DNA from: Bradyrhizobium sp. AT1
GTDB taxonomy: Bacteria; Pseudomonadota; Alphaproteobacteria; Rhizobiales; Xanthobacteraceae
Direction: 5' to 3'
DNA length: 64,000 nucleotides
Assembly: GCF_001590795.1 (NCBI RefSeq)
Contig: NZ_JXDL01000001.1
Coordinates: 6,862,999-6,926,998, forward strand
Part shown: positions 34,285 to 43,111 of the stretch, in pieces
How the letters are laid out: each line of letters starts with the position of its first letter
Numbering within the stretch: the first letter of the stretch is position 1
Made by a program: the position numbers and the translations under genes
Notes under the pieces: generated by a model
The model's database searches: none
The model's input: only the letters and a program-made list of their open reading frames with translations
Told to the model about the DNA's origin: nothing

Positions 34285-36192
34285 GTGCAACCGCAGGGGA
34301 CAGTCATGTCGAACATTGCCACGGCTCCGAGCTTGCCGCGCGCAGCAGCGTGCGGATCTGGAAAGGTCCTCGAGGTCTGCAATCTCAACGTCGCGTTTCG
34401 CGTTGACGGCGGGTGGAACGAGGTGGTGCACGACGTCTCCTTCGACGTGGCCAGAGGTGAGACCGTCGCCGTGGTCGGAGAGTCCGGATCCGGCAAGAGC
34501 GTCACCGCGCTGTCGATCCTGAGATTGATCGGCGCTGGCAACGGCCGCGTCGGCGGCAGCATCAAGCTCGATGGTCGGGACCTCCTTGGCCTTTCCGAGT
34601 CGGAGATGCGGGATGTTCGCGGCGACAAGATTGCGATGATCTTCCAGGAGCCGATGACCAGCCTCAATCCGGTGCTGACCGTCGGATTTCAGATCTCCGA
34701 GGCCTTGATCACCCATCGCGGCCTCTCGCGCCAGGCGGCTGACGCCGAAACGATCCGTCTTCTGGAGAAAGTGCGGATTCCCGCCGCGCGATCGCGTCTG
34801 AGCGAGTATCCCCATCGTTTCTCCGGCGGCATGCGTCAGCGGGTGATGATCGCCATGGCGCTGGCATGTCGTCCGAAACTGCTGATCGCGGACGAGCCCA
34901 CGACTGCGCTCGACGTCACGATCCAGGCTCAGATCCTTCAGCTCATCAAATCGCTGCAGGAAGAAGAGGACATGGCCGTCCTTTTCATCACCCACGACAT
35001 GGGCGTGGTTGCCGAGATCGCCGAGCGAACGGTCGTCATGTATCACGGGAACGTCGTCGAGACAGGAGCGACCGAGGAGATATTTGCCTCGCCCAGACAC
35101 GGCTATACCCGCTCGCTGCTGTCCTCCGTGCCGAAGCTCGGGTCCATGCTGGGACGGGAACGACCGATGAGATTTCCGGTCGTCGACAAGCAGACGGGCC
35201 AGATCGACGCCCCCGACGATATGCCGGATACCGTGGTCGCATCGCAGCGTCCGGTCCTCGAGGTCGTCAATCTCACGACCCGGTTCGACCAGGCATCGGG
35301 CCTCTTCGGCAGGTTGTCCGGCCGGGTCCACGCCGTCGAGAACGTGTCGTTCAGCCTGAGGCAGGGAGAGACACTGGCTCTCGTCGGAGAGTCAGGCTGC
35401 GGGAAGTCGACGACCGGACGGTCGATCATGGGGCTGACCAAGCCTAGTTCCGGCGCCATCATGATCGACGGGCAAGACGTCTCCGGCTTCTCGGATCGGG
35501 AGATGCGCGAGCTGCGAAAAATGCTGCAGATCGTATTCCAGGATCCCTTTGCGAGTCTCAATCCGCGGCTCTCCGTGAGCCGTTCCATTGCCGAGCCTCT
35601 GGAGGCGCATGGGTCCTATCGGCAGCAAGAGGTCCGGGATCGGGTCGCCGAACTCCTCGAACTCGTTGGGCTGAGGCCCGACATGGCGAGCCGCTATCCG
35701 CACGAGTTCTCCGGTGGCCAGAGGCAACGGATCTGCATCGCGCGAGCACTCGCGCTCGAGCCGAAGATCATCGTCGCTGACGAAGCGGTTTCGGCCCTCG
35801 ATGTGTCGATCAAGGCGCAGGTGATCAACCTCATGCTCGGCCTGCAGGCCAGGATGGGACTGGCCTATCTCTTCATTTCGCACGACATGGCGGTGGTCGA
35901 ACGCGTCAGCCATCGCGTGGCGGTGATGTATCTCGGAGAGATCGTCGAGATCGGTCCGCGGGCCGGGATCTTCGGCAATCCTCAGCATCCCTATACCAAG
36001 CGCCTGCTTGCTGCGGTCCCGATTCCGGATCCGGCACGGCGGCTGCAACGGCGCACGCTATCCAGCGACGAGATACCCAGTCCGGTCCGCGCGGTCGATT
36101 TCGTGCCGCCGCAGCGGAGCTACATCGAGGTGTCCCCCGGGCATTTCGTTCAGACATCGTCGGACGACTGGGGTGCGACCTCGGTCGCGTGA
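34285..36192 (+). CDS. Fused DppD-DppF-type ABC ATPase
   Basis: A 635-residue protein with two full ATPase cassettes in one chain. Half 1 has Walker A GESGSGKS, signature FSGGMRQRVMIAMAL and Walker B LLIADEPTTALD. Half 2 has GESGCGKS, FSGGQRQRICIARAL and IIVADEAVSALD (A instead of P). Both end in the oligopeptide-family tail (SPRHGYTRSLLSSVP and NPQHPYTKRLLAAVPIPDP). The GTG at 34285 is favoured by an AAGGAG seven bases upstream; an in-frame ATG lies at 34306. It energises uptake through the two permeases before it. Confidence 0.92.
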   Translation: MQPQGTVMSNIATAPSLPRAAACGSGKVLEVCNLNVAFRVDGGWNEVVHDVSFDVARGETVAVVGESGSGKSVTALSILRLIGAGNGRVGGSIKLDGRDLLGLSESEMRDVRGDKIAMIFQEPMTSLNPVLTVGFQISEALITHRGLSRQAADAETIRLLEKVRIPAARSRLSEYPHRFSGGMRQRVMIAMALACRPKLLIADEPTTALDVTIQAQILQLIKSLQEEEDMAVLFITHDMGVVAEIAERTVVMYHGNVVETGATEEIFASPRHGYTRSLLSSVPKLGSMLGRERPMRFPVVDKQTGQIDAPDDMPDTVVASQRPVLEVVNLTTRFDQASGLFGRLSGRVHAVENVSFSLRQGETLALVGESGCGKSTTGRSIMGLTKPSSGAIMIDGQDVSGFSDREMRELRKMLQIVFQDPFASLNPRLSVSRSIAEPLEAHGSYRQQEVRDRVAELLELVGLRPDMASRYPHEFSGGQRQRICIARALALEPKIIVADEAVSALDVSIKAQVINLMLGLQARMGLAYLFISHDMAVVERVSHRVAVMYLGEIVEIGPRAGIFGNPQHPYTKRLLAAVPIPDPARRLQRRTLSSDEIPSPVRAVDFVPPQRSYIEVSPGHFVQTSSDDWGATSVA

Positions 36193-36284
36193 CGGGCGGA
36201 CGCCGGCAGCTGGCGTGTCCGCCACCGCAGGAGCAGGCCCATCGTGCCGCTTCCGCGCATCAGTTTTTTTGAAGGAGACAGACG

Positions 36285-38102
36285 GTGGCCCATAGCGAAG
36301 CAGCGGATCAATGCGCAAGTTGGCTGAACGAGTTCGCCGAGCGTCTCGCGGGGCGTGATCCGAAGCGGGTGAGGTCGTTGTTTCACGAGGCGGCCCATTG
36401 GCGCGACCTGTTGGCGTTCTCCTGGTCGATCATCACCGTCGAGGGAGGCCCTGCCATTCAAGACATGCTGGCGCGCTGCGTTGAAGCCGCGAATCCGCAC
36501 GCCTTCGCGCTCGAGGACGGTCCGCTTCCGGGTGCGCAAGGGTCTCTGGAGGCGTGGTTCCGGTTCGAGACGACGACGGCCAATTGCCGCGGCCATATTC
36601 GCTTGAGAGACGGCCGCTGCGTCTCCTTGTTCACCTGTGTGGTTGCACTCAAGGGGCATGATGAGAAGCTCGGTGCCGCGCGCGACAAGGGTGTCCAACA
36701 TGGTGCGTTCGCGGGCCGAAAGTCGTGGACCGAGCGACGGCGCGAGATCCAGCGCGAACTCGGTGTCTCCACGCAGCCCTATTGCCTCATCATCGGCGGC
36801 GGACAGGGTGGGGTGACGCTTGCGGCCCGATTGAAGATGCTGAACGTCCCCACCCTCGTGATCGACAAGCATGCAAGGCCGGGTGACGCTTGGAGGGAGC
36901 GCTACAGGTCGCTGTGCCTTCATGATCCCGTATGGAACATTCACTTGCCGTATCTGCCCTTTCCGGACCATTGGCCCGTGTTCACGCCCAAGGACAAGAT
37001 GGCTGACTGGATCGAGGCCTATGCGCAGATCATGGAGCTGGACATCTGGAGCTCCACTGAGGCGACTTCGGCGGCGTACGATGCTTCGAGCCGCGAATGG
37101 ACGGTCACCGCGAAGCGTGCGGGCGAGACCGTCACGCTTCGGCCCAAGCAATTGGTTATTGCGACCGGGATGTCCGGAGCGCCCCACATTCCAAACTATC
37201 CGGGCGCCACCTCCTTTGAAGGTCTTCAATTTCACTCCAGCGCCTATCGCACCGGGGAGGGCTTTGCGGGAAAGCGATGCATCGTGGTGGGCTCGAATAA
37301 CTCGGCGCATGACATCTGCGCGGATCTCTGGGAGCACGGGGCCGACGTCACCATGATCCAGCGCTCTTCCACTCTCGTCGTTCGCGCTGCGACCATCATG
37401 AAGTTCTTTTCGAGCAAGCTGTATTCGGAAGAGGCGCTGAAAGCGGGCATCACCACGGAATGGGCCGACTTCATTGCGGCATCCCGGCCCTACGCCTTGC
37501 TGGCCGAGGCCCATAAGGCGGTCTATGACGAGATCAAGATCCACGATGCCGAATACTACGACCGCCTTGCCAAGGCTGGCTTCATGCTCGACTTCGGCGA
37601 GGATGGTAGCGGCCTCTCGATGAAGTATATCAGGCGCGGATCCGGGTATTACATCGACGTCGGCGCTTCTGAGCTGATCATGGACGGGCGCGTCAAGCTG
37701 AAGAGCGGCGTCCATATCGAGCAGGTCGAAGCCAACGGGGTCATGCTGAGCGACGGCGCCTCGTTGCCGGCTGATCTCATCGTCTACGCCACCGGCTTCG
37801 ATCCCATGGAGCGTTGGATCGAACAGTTGATATCGCCCGATGTCGCCCGCTCTGTCGGCCACATCTGGGGCTTGGGATCGGGCACCCGGCGCGATCCCGG
37901 TCCATGGATGGGCGAGCTTCGCAATATGTGGAAACCGACGCGCCAGCAATCGCTCTGGGTGCAAGGCGGAAATCTCCAGCAGGCCCGGTTCTATTCGAAG
38001 CTGCTTGCCATCCAGATCAAGGCGCGGATGGAAGGAATTCCGACCCCGGTCTACGATCCGATGGTGTTCGGCGCCGAACTGAATCCGCGTCACCTCGCCT
38101 GA
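36285..38102 (+). CDS. Flavin-containing monooxygenase with N-terminal NTF2-like domain
   Basis: A 605-residue flavoprotein. Residues 1-130 look like an NTF2/SnoaL-type domain (WLNEFAERLAGRDPKRVRSLFHEAAHWRDLLAF, later RGHIRLRDGRCVSLFTCVVALKGH). The FMO part has the FAD motif CLIIGGGQGGVTLAARL (residues 167-183), the FMO-type fingerprint FEGLQFHSSAYR, the NADPH motif CIVVGSNNSAHDI (Asn-Ser in place of the usual Gly-x-Ser-Gly) and the C-terminal LIVYATGFDPM. It should oxygenate an N, S or carbonyl group, such as an amine released by the amidase. The GTG at 36285 has an AAGGAGA upstream. Confidence 0.88.
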   Translation: MAHSEAADQCASWLNEFAERLAGRDPKRVRSLFHEAAHWRDLLAFSWSIITVEGGPAIQDMLARCVEAANPHAFALEDGPLPGAQGSLEAWFRFETTTANCRGHIRLRDGRCVSLFTCVVALKGHDEKLGAARDKGVQHGAFAGRKSWTERRREIQRELGVSTQPYCLIIGGGQGGVTLAARLKMLNVPTLVIDKHARPGDAWRERYRSLCLHDPVWNIHLPYLPFPDHWPVFTPKDKMADWIEAYAQIMELDIWSSTEATSAAYDASSREWTVTAKRAGETVTLRPKQLVIATGMSGAPHIPNYPGATSFEGLQFHSSAYRTGEGFAGKRCIVVGSNNSAHDICADLWEHGADVTMIQRSSTLVVRAATIMKFFSSKLYSEEALKAGITTEWADFIAASRPYALLAEAHKAVYDEIKIHDAEYYDRLAKAGFMLDFGEDGSGLSMKYIRRGSGYYIDVGASELIMDGRVKLKSGVHIEQVEANGVMLSDGASLPADLIVYATGFDPMERWIEQLISPDVARSVGHIWGLGSGTRRDPGPWMGELRNMWKPTRQQSLWVQGGNLQQARFYSKLLAIQIKARMEGIPTPVYDPMVFGAELNPRHLA

Positions 38103-38174
38103 ACCGCTGCTCGTGGCGTGCTTGATAACGCGAGGGAGCCTGGATGAAGCTCCTTCGGCGGTTCGGGCCTGGTG

Positions 38175-38771
38175 TCACGGCCTGCCGGCCGGGTTGAGCA
38201 ACTCGATCGTCTTCACGATTCGACGCGCGAACTGGCTGGTCAGATTGGCATCTCCGAGCAGCAGGTTGAACCAGACGGCGCCGAATACGAAGTCGACGAT
38301 CATCTCCGCGTCGAGCGTGCTCGGCAGCTCGCCGGCCGCGATTGCGTTGGTGATGAGCGTCTTCGCAGCCTCCCTGCGGGGCTCGACAATCTTCTTCAAG
38401 ACCAGCTTCCGCATGTCGGGATCGCTTTGAGCCTCGACGACCACGCTCTTCAGGATGTTGGCATATGTCGGGTCCTGAACGCGCTTGGTGGTCTGCTGGA
38501 GAACCGCGAGCAGATCGTCGGGAAAGCCGCGGCCCAGCGCCGGTTCCGGCCTGTCGAGCCCGTCCATGTACAAGTCCACCAGCAAGGCGCCCTTCGAGGA
38601 CCACCGCCGATAGATCGATTGCTTGGCGACTCCGGCACGCGCTGCGACGCCTTCGATCGAGAACGAGGCGTAACCCTCATCGCGGATGAGATCCCTCGCC
38701 GCGTCGAGGATGGCGCGGTGGACGTTTTCGTCCCGGGGACGCCCGGCACGGCCAGCGGTCTTTTTCGGCAT
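38175..38771 (-). CDS. TetR-family transcriptional regulator
   Basis: A 198-residue TetR protein. It begins MPKKTAGRAGRPRDENVHRAILDAARDLIRDEGYASFSIEGVAARAGVAKQSIYRRWSSKGALLVDLY, the complete helix-turn-helix, followed by a helical C-terminal domain of the TetR_C type. It lies between the two amidase cassettes: convergent with the first operon and divergent from the second. A dyad inside the likely promoter of the second operon (38789-38804) is the natural operator, so it probably represses that HAAT/amidase operon and itself. Confidence 0.88.
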   Translation of the reverse strand: MPKKTAGRAGRPRDENVHRAILDAARDLIRDEGYASFSIEGVAARAGVAKQSIYRRWSSKGALLVDLYMDGLDRPEPALGRGFPDDLLAVLQQTTKRVQDPTYANILKSVVVEAQSDPDMRKLVLKKIVEPRREAAKTLITNAIAAGELPSTLDAEMIVDFVFGAVWFNLLLGDANLTSQFARRIVKTIELLNPAGRP

Positions 38772-39158
38772 GGCAGATCCTATTGACATACGCAACGTAC
38801 CGTATTGTAATTGTCCGGCGGAGTCGAGAAGGGACCTCGCGGGGTTGGGGGTTCTGGGTTCATGAGTGGCTCTCGAACGTTAGTCCTGCTGGAGAACACG
38901 GTCGGTCACCTGCGAAGGCCGAATCCGCTCGTGCATTATCACACAGTCCCGCACAGTGAAGGGATCCGTCTCTTCGCGGGCCGGGGTCCGCGCAATGGGG
39001 CCGCGGAGCAGGCGGCGGCGTTCGCGTCTGCCTTCCCCCGCACGCTTGCGGAACGTCCGGTCCGTCGCCGCGTGAAGCCGGGCAACGACGTGCGGTGCTC
39101 CGCGAAAGCTACGACCCCGCCGCTATCCCAACATGTCCATTAGAGCGAGGAGATACTC
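38772..39158. other. Leader region before the second HAAT operon
   Basis: A 387-base gap. The first 40 bases contain a promoter and operator (see 38783-38811). The remaining 340 bases hold an open frame at 38811-39143, but its composition (Arg/Pro-rich, no domain, no ribosome-binding site) looks like chance translation. The rest would be an untranslated leader of about 340 bases. A GAGGAG ribosome-binding site at 39146-39151 precedes the binding-protein start. Confidence 0.45.
38783..38811 (+). promoter_or_regulatory. Sigma-70-type promoter with TetR-type operator in its spacer
   Basis: TTGACA (38783-38788), a 17-base spacer and TGTAAT (38806-38811) point rightward to the second HAAT/amidase operon. 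The spacer itself is the imperfect palindrome TACGCAACGTACCGTA (38789-38804), with TACG, ACGT and CGTA symmetric. An operator filling the spacer would block RNA polymerase directly. It is 18 bases from the TetR start codon on the other strand. Confidence 0.65.
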
Positions 39159-40373
39159 ATGCAGATGACGCCGACGCGCCGTGCCTTTCTCTCATACGCC
39201 GCCGCACTTGGGGCCGCTCCGATCCTGCCGGCCGTGGCACAGAAGACCGGTACCGTGACCATGGGCGTGATAACCCCGACCACTGGCACATTTGCCTATG
39301 CCGGCGACTTGGTGGCGCGCGGCGCCGCCCTGGCGCTCGAGATGCACGGGAGCAACGTGCTCGGCACCAATGTTCGTCTGCTGACCCGCGATGACGAGGG
39401 AAAGCCGGCATCGGGCGTGCGGCGCGTGCAGGAGGCAGCGACCAGCGATGGCATGCGGTACTTCATCGGCGCCTATTCCAGCGCGGTCGGACTTGCGGAA
39501 TCCGAAGTCGCACAGCGGGAGAAGCTGCTGCAGTTCGCAGCGGGCGGGTCGGAGGACTTCACCGGGACGCGCTGCGGACGATACACGTTCCAATGGTCGG
39601 CGCATCCCTACACGGCGATCCGCGCCACGCTGGAATACGTCAGAAAGAGCTTTCCTCAGAAGAAGACGATCTACACGCTCACCGCCGACTACGTCTTTGG
39701 TCATGCGCTGCTGAAGTACACCAGGATTGTCGCCGCGGAGCTTGGTTTCGAGCTTGTCGGGAACGACAATCATCCGTTTGGGGAGCGTCAATATACCCAG
39801 TATCTCACGAAGGTCGTCGCTGCGAAGCCGGACATTCTGCTCTTGAACACGGCCGGCGCCGATGCGGTCACGGCGATACGCCAATTCGCCAACTTCGGTG
39901 CCGACAATATTTCCGTGGTGGGACCCTGGACGCTCGAGGTCGATCAGCTCGCCGAACTCGCTCCGGAGATGCGAACAGGATTGATCCTGGGCCAGAACTA
40001 CTACCCCGATGTGGACACGCCCGCAAACAAGGAGTTCGTGGCCGCCTACAACAAGAAGTTCGCGGCGCTTCCCGGATATTCCTCCGCTTACGCCTATGAC
40101 GCCATCCGGACGCTGCTTCTCGCCATGGAGAATGCGAACAGCGTCGAGGTTCCGGCGGTGATCAAGGCGCTCGAGCGGATGTCGTGGGATGGTGTGCTCG
40201 GCCGAATGTCGATCGATCCGAACACCCATCAGCTGGTCAGGCCGTATTTTGTCGCGCGATGCAAGCCCGCGAGCGCCATGCGTCACACCGCAGATTTTGC
40301 GGAGATCGTCGCCACCGGCAATGCGCCCCAGCCGTCGCAACTGAACGAATGCAAGCAGATGCCCGAGCTCTAG
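39159..40373 (+). CDS. HAAT-family substrate-binding protein, Tat-type signal
   Basis: A 404-residue periplasmic binding protein. The twin-arginine signal is MQMTPTRRAFLSYAAALGAAPILPAVAQ. The mature part begins GTVTMGVITPTTGTFAYAGDLVARGAALALEMHG and has later YFIGAYSSAVGLAESEVAQREKLLQFAAGGSEDFTG, typical of the amide/urea/branched-chain group. It is first in the operon with LivHMGF-type genes and amidase copy 2, so its ligand is probably the amide which that amidase hydrolyses. Confidence 0.9.
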   Translation: MQMTPTRRAFLSYAAALGAAPILPAVAQKTGTVTMGVITPTTGTFAYAGDLVARGAALALEMHGSNVLGTNVRLLTRDDEGKPASGVRRVQEAATSDGMRYFIGAYSSAVGLAESEVAQREKLLQFAAGGSEDFTGTRCGRYTFQWSAHPYTAIRATLEYVRKSFPQKKTIYTLTADYVFGHALLKYTRIVAAELGFELVGNDNHPFGERQYTQYLTKVVAAKPDILLLNTAGADAVTAIRQFANFGADNISVVGPWTLEVDQLAELAPEMRTGLILGQNYYPDVDTPANKEFVAAYNKKFAALPGYSSAYAYDAIRTLLLAMENANSVEVPAVIKALERMSWDGVLGRMSIDPNTHQLVRPYFVARCKPASAMRHTADFAEIVATGNAPQPSQLNECKQMPEL

Positions 40374-40412
40374 CTGTCTCGGGCGGGCGACTGCGACGAA
40401 GGGGGAAGACGG

Positions 40413-41273
40413 ATGCTTTGGTTGGTTTCGGCGCAACTCGTCAACGGCATTGCGATCGGGATGATCTATGCGTTGATGTCGTTCGGGCTTTCCATCATCA
40501 AGGGGCTGTTGAACATTCCCAATTTCGCTCATGGGGCGCTGTACGCGCTCGGCGCGTACATATGTTATTCGGCCGTGTCGATGGGGCTTCCATTTGCGCT
40601 GGGTCTGCTCGCGGCCTTCGCAGGGGCTGCGCTTGCGGGCTGGGCATTGCAGCGGTTTGCGATACAGCCCGCGAGCAAGAGCGGATATCTCGCTCAGCTC
40701 GTCACGCTGTTCGGTGCCGCGCTGGTGATCGAGCAAATGCTCCTGATCGGCTGGGGTACCATCGGCCTCAGCTATTCGCCGCCGCCATTGTTGCGGGGGG
40801 CGGTCAATCTGGGCTTCACCGTGGTGCCGAAATACATCGCTTTCGCGAGCGTGTTCTCCGCTCTGGTGATCGTCTCCGTCTGGCTGCTGATCGAGCGGAC
40901 AAAGTTCGGCGCCTATCTCCGCGCCGGCATCGAGCGGCCTGACACGACGAGGGCGCTTGGAATCAATGTGGATCTGCTGCTGGGGGTGGGGATGATGATG
41001 GGGGCCGGTCTGGCCGGTCTCGCCGGCGGGCTTGCACTGCCGCTCGTCGGCGCGACCTCGACGATGGGGGGCGACATGCTGGGTATCGCCTTCGTCGTGC
41101 TCGTCATCGGCGGCCTCGGCTCCCTTTACGGTTCGGTCGCAGCCGGCGTTCTGGTCGGCGTCGTCCAAAGTCTGACGGCAATTGCCGCTCCAGCCGCAAG
41201 CACGGCGATTATCTACGCCGCGATGATCGGCATCCTGCTGTTCCGACCACAGGGGTTGTTTGGCGAACGCTGA
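40413..41273 (+). CDS. HAAT-family ABC transporter permease, LivH type
   Basis: A 286-residue permease with the LivH signature IGMIYALMSFGLSIIKGLLNIPNFAHGALYALGAYI. The EAA-like loop region reads GAYLRAGIERPDTTRALGINVDLLL and the C-terminal part LVIGGLGSLYGSVAAGVLVGVVQSL. It has eight hydrophobic segments. A GGGGGAAG ribosome-binding site precedes the ATG. It follows the binding-protein gene by 39 bases. Confidence 0.92.
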   Translation: MLWLVSAQLVNGIAIGMIYALMSFGLSIIKGLLNIPNFAHGALYALGAYICYSAVSMGLPFALGLLAAFAGAALAGWALQRFAIQPASKSGYLAQLVTLFGAALVIEQMLLIGWGTIGLSYSPPPLLRGAVNLGFTVVPKYIAFASVFSALVIVSVWLLIERTKFGAYLRAGIERPDTTRALGINVDLLLGVGMMMGAGLAGLAGGLALPLVGATSTMGGDMLGIAFVVLVIGGLGSLYGSVAAGVLVGVVQSLTAIAAPAASTAIIYAAMIGILLFRPQGLFGER

Positions 41274-41345
41274 TGGGCGCCGGTCGCGCCATCGGCGAAA
41301 TCCACGGTTGGGCCATTCGAGTATCATGGAAGCACTTTGACAAAG

Positions 41346-42356
41346 ATGACCGAAGAATCTCTCGCGGCGAGCCAGGCGATCCCGAGCGTGAAGGCGGGAC
41401 GGCGAACTTTCGCTCTCCTCAAGGCGTTCGCCGCCATCGCCGCGGTTTGCGTCTTGCCGCTCGTCATGCCCATCAACATCGCCACGGAGATTCTGATCTA
41501 TGGCATGTTTGCGATGGCCACCAACCTGTTGATCGGGACTGCCGGCCTGTTCTCCTTTGGACAGGCTGCCTTCTTCGGCGTGGGCGGATATGCGGCCGGC
41601 TATTTCCTGGCCCACGGCTGGACTTCGCTGCCGCTCGTCCTGTTCATGGCCTTCGCGAGCGGTGGATTGCTCGCAGCGATGATCGGCGGACTGATCATTC
41701 GCCGGCTCGGCATCTATTTCATGATGCTGACCTTCGCCTTCAACCAGCTCGTCTATTACGTCATCTACTCCTGGCATTCGGTGACGGGGGGCGAGGACGG
41801 TCTTGCCGGCATTCGTCGTCCCGTCCTTGACCTGCCTCTGATCGGGTCGTTCTCCTTCGACGATAATAGAAGCCTTTACGGTCTGGTTTGTGTCCTCTTC
41901 CTGCTCTCGATAGGCGTCCTGGCCCGGCTGGTGCAGAGTCCATTTGGCCTGGTGCTTGCTGCTGCCCGCCAGAACAGCCGACGCACTATCTCTCTCGGCT
42001 ATCACGTGCCGGCGCTTCAACTTGCGGCTTACGTGATCGCCGGCGCTGTCTCCGGGGTGGCGGGCGCGCTCTTTGGCATGCTGTACCGGATCATGCCCAT
42101 CGATTCCGTCCATTGGGCCGCATCCGCCTATGTGGTGTTCATGGTCGTGATCGGCGGCCAACGAAGCATGCTCGGTCCCGTGATAGGCGCGGCCGTGTTC
42201 ATATGGCTGCAGGGGCTGTTCAGCCTGGCCTGGACGCGATGGCCGCTGCTCCTCGGACTGTTCGTCATCATCATCATGACCTACTTGCCCCAGGGGCTCG
42301 TGGGCCTCGCCTCGCAAAGGTGGATGCGGGCGATCAAACGAGGCGCTCGGGTATGA
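41346..42356 (+). CDS. HAAT-family ABC transporter permease, LivM type
   Basis: A 336-residue permease. It has GMFAMATNLLIGTAGLFSFGQAAFFGVGGYAAGYFL (LivM's GQAAFFG motif), RLGIYFMMLTFAFNQLVYYVIYSW, and the loop PFGLVLAAARQNSRRTISLGYHVPALQLAAYV. The ATG at 41346 is used; a TTG three codons earlier is also in frame. The stop overlaps the LivG start (ATGA). Confidence 0.9.
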   Translation: MTEESLAASQAIPSVKAGRRTFALLKAFAAIAAVCVLPLVMPINIATEILIYGMFAMATNLLIGTAGLFSFGQAAFFGVGGYAAGYFLAHGWTSLPLVLFMAFASGGLLAAMIGGLIIRRLGIYFMMLTFAFNQLVYYVIYSWHSVTGGEDGLAGIRRPVLDLPLIGSFSFDDNRSLYGLVCVLFLLSIGVLARLVQSPFGLVLAAARQNSRRTISLGYHVPALQLAAYVIAGAVSGVAGALFGMLYRIMPIDSVHWAASAYVVFMVVIGGQRSMLGPVIGAAVFIWLQGLFSLAWTRWPLLLGLFVIIIMTYLPQGLVGLASQRWMRAIKRGARV

Positions 42357-43111
42357 CGGCGGATATCGACGGGATCGCCTTGGCTGCCGAGGGGCTGTGC
42401 AAGCGCTTCGGAGGAAACACCGCTGTCGACCGGGTGAGCATAGCGTTCGCCAAGGGCCGGCTGCACAGCATTCTCGGTCCAAACGGAGCCGGCAAGACCA
42501 CGCTGTTCAATCTCTTGACGCGGGATCTCCTGCTCGACTCCGGGACGATCCGCCTCGGCACGACCGATATCAGCCGGTTGACGCCGGACCGCGTGGCAAG
42601 AATGGGAGTGGCGCGTTCCTATCAGATATCGAGCGTGTATCCCGACATGAGCGTTCGCGAGAATGTCTGGATCGCGGCCTACCGTGCCCGGGGTGGAAAT
42701 CCATTCGCGTTCTGGCGGCAAGCAACAAGCTTCCCGGAAGCGGGACAATGGGCTGACACCTGCCTGTCGCGCCTCGGTTTGTCCGAGATCGCGGATGTCT
42801 CGGTCAAGGAGCTGTCGTACGGCGATCAGCGTCTGCTCGAACTCTCCGTCACCCTCGCATGCGCGCCGCAGATCATCCTTCTCGACGAGCCGACCGCCGG
42901 ACTGTCGCGCAAGGAGGCGGAACGCGTGAAGCGGGTGATCATGTCGCTCAAGGGCGAGTTCAGCATCATCATGATCGAGCACAATGTCGGCATTGTCATG
43001 GATCTGTCGGACAGCATCACCGTGATGAATCGCGGTGTCGTGGTCGCTCAAGGAAGCCCGGACGAAATTCGCGGGAACAGAGACGTGCAGGAGGCCTATT
43101 TTGGCAGTTGA
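42353..43111 (+). CDS. HAAT-family ABC transporter ATP-binding protein, LivG type
   Basis: A 252-residue ATPase. Walker A is GPNGAGKTTLFNLL, the signature is ELSYGDQRLLELSVTLA, Walker B is IILLDEPTAGLSRKEAE and the switch His is in IMIEHNVGIVMDLSD. Unlike the LivG at 3971, its signature loop is close to the family norm. It overlaps the LivM stop by four bases and the LivF start by eleven. Confidence 0.92.
   Translation: MTADIDGIALAAEGLCKRFGGNTAVDRVSIAFAKGRLHSILGPNGAGKTTLFNLLTRDLLLDSGTIRLGTTDISRLTPDRVARMGVARSYQISSVYPDMSVRENVWIAAYRARGGNPFAFWRQATSFPEAGQWADTCLSRLGLSEIADVSVKELSYGDQRLLELSVTLACAPQIILLDEPTAGLSRKEAERVKRVIMSLKGEFSIIMIEHNVGIVMDLSDSITVMNRGVVVAQGSPDEIRGNRDVQEAYFGS

Noticed and set aside
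34285..36192. Fused DppD-DppF as a possible novel fusion
   Set aside because: Two-cassette peptide-type ATPases in one chain are common in proteobacteria; both halves have intact motifs.
36150..38093. 647-codon antisense frame under the flavin monooxygenase
   Set aside because: The + strand frame has complete FAD/NADPH motifs; the antisense product has no fold signature.
38811..39143. Open frame of 110 codons before the second HAAT operon
   Set aside because: No ribosome-binding site or domain text and an Arg/Pro-rich composition; it overlaps the promoter's -10 base. More likely an untranslated leader.
39192..42482. Very long (over 1,000 codons) antisense frame under the second HAAT operon
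   Set aside because: A mirror frame of GC-rich genes with strong codon bias; the + strand carries four clear transporter genes, and the antisense text is rich in His, Arg and Gln with no domain.
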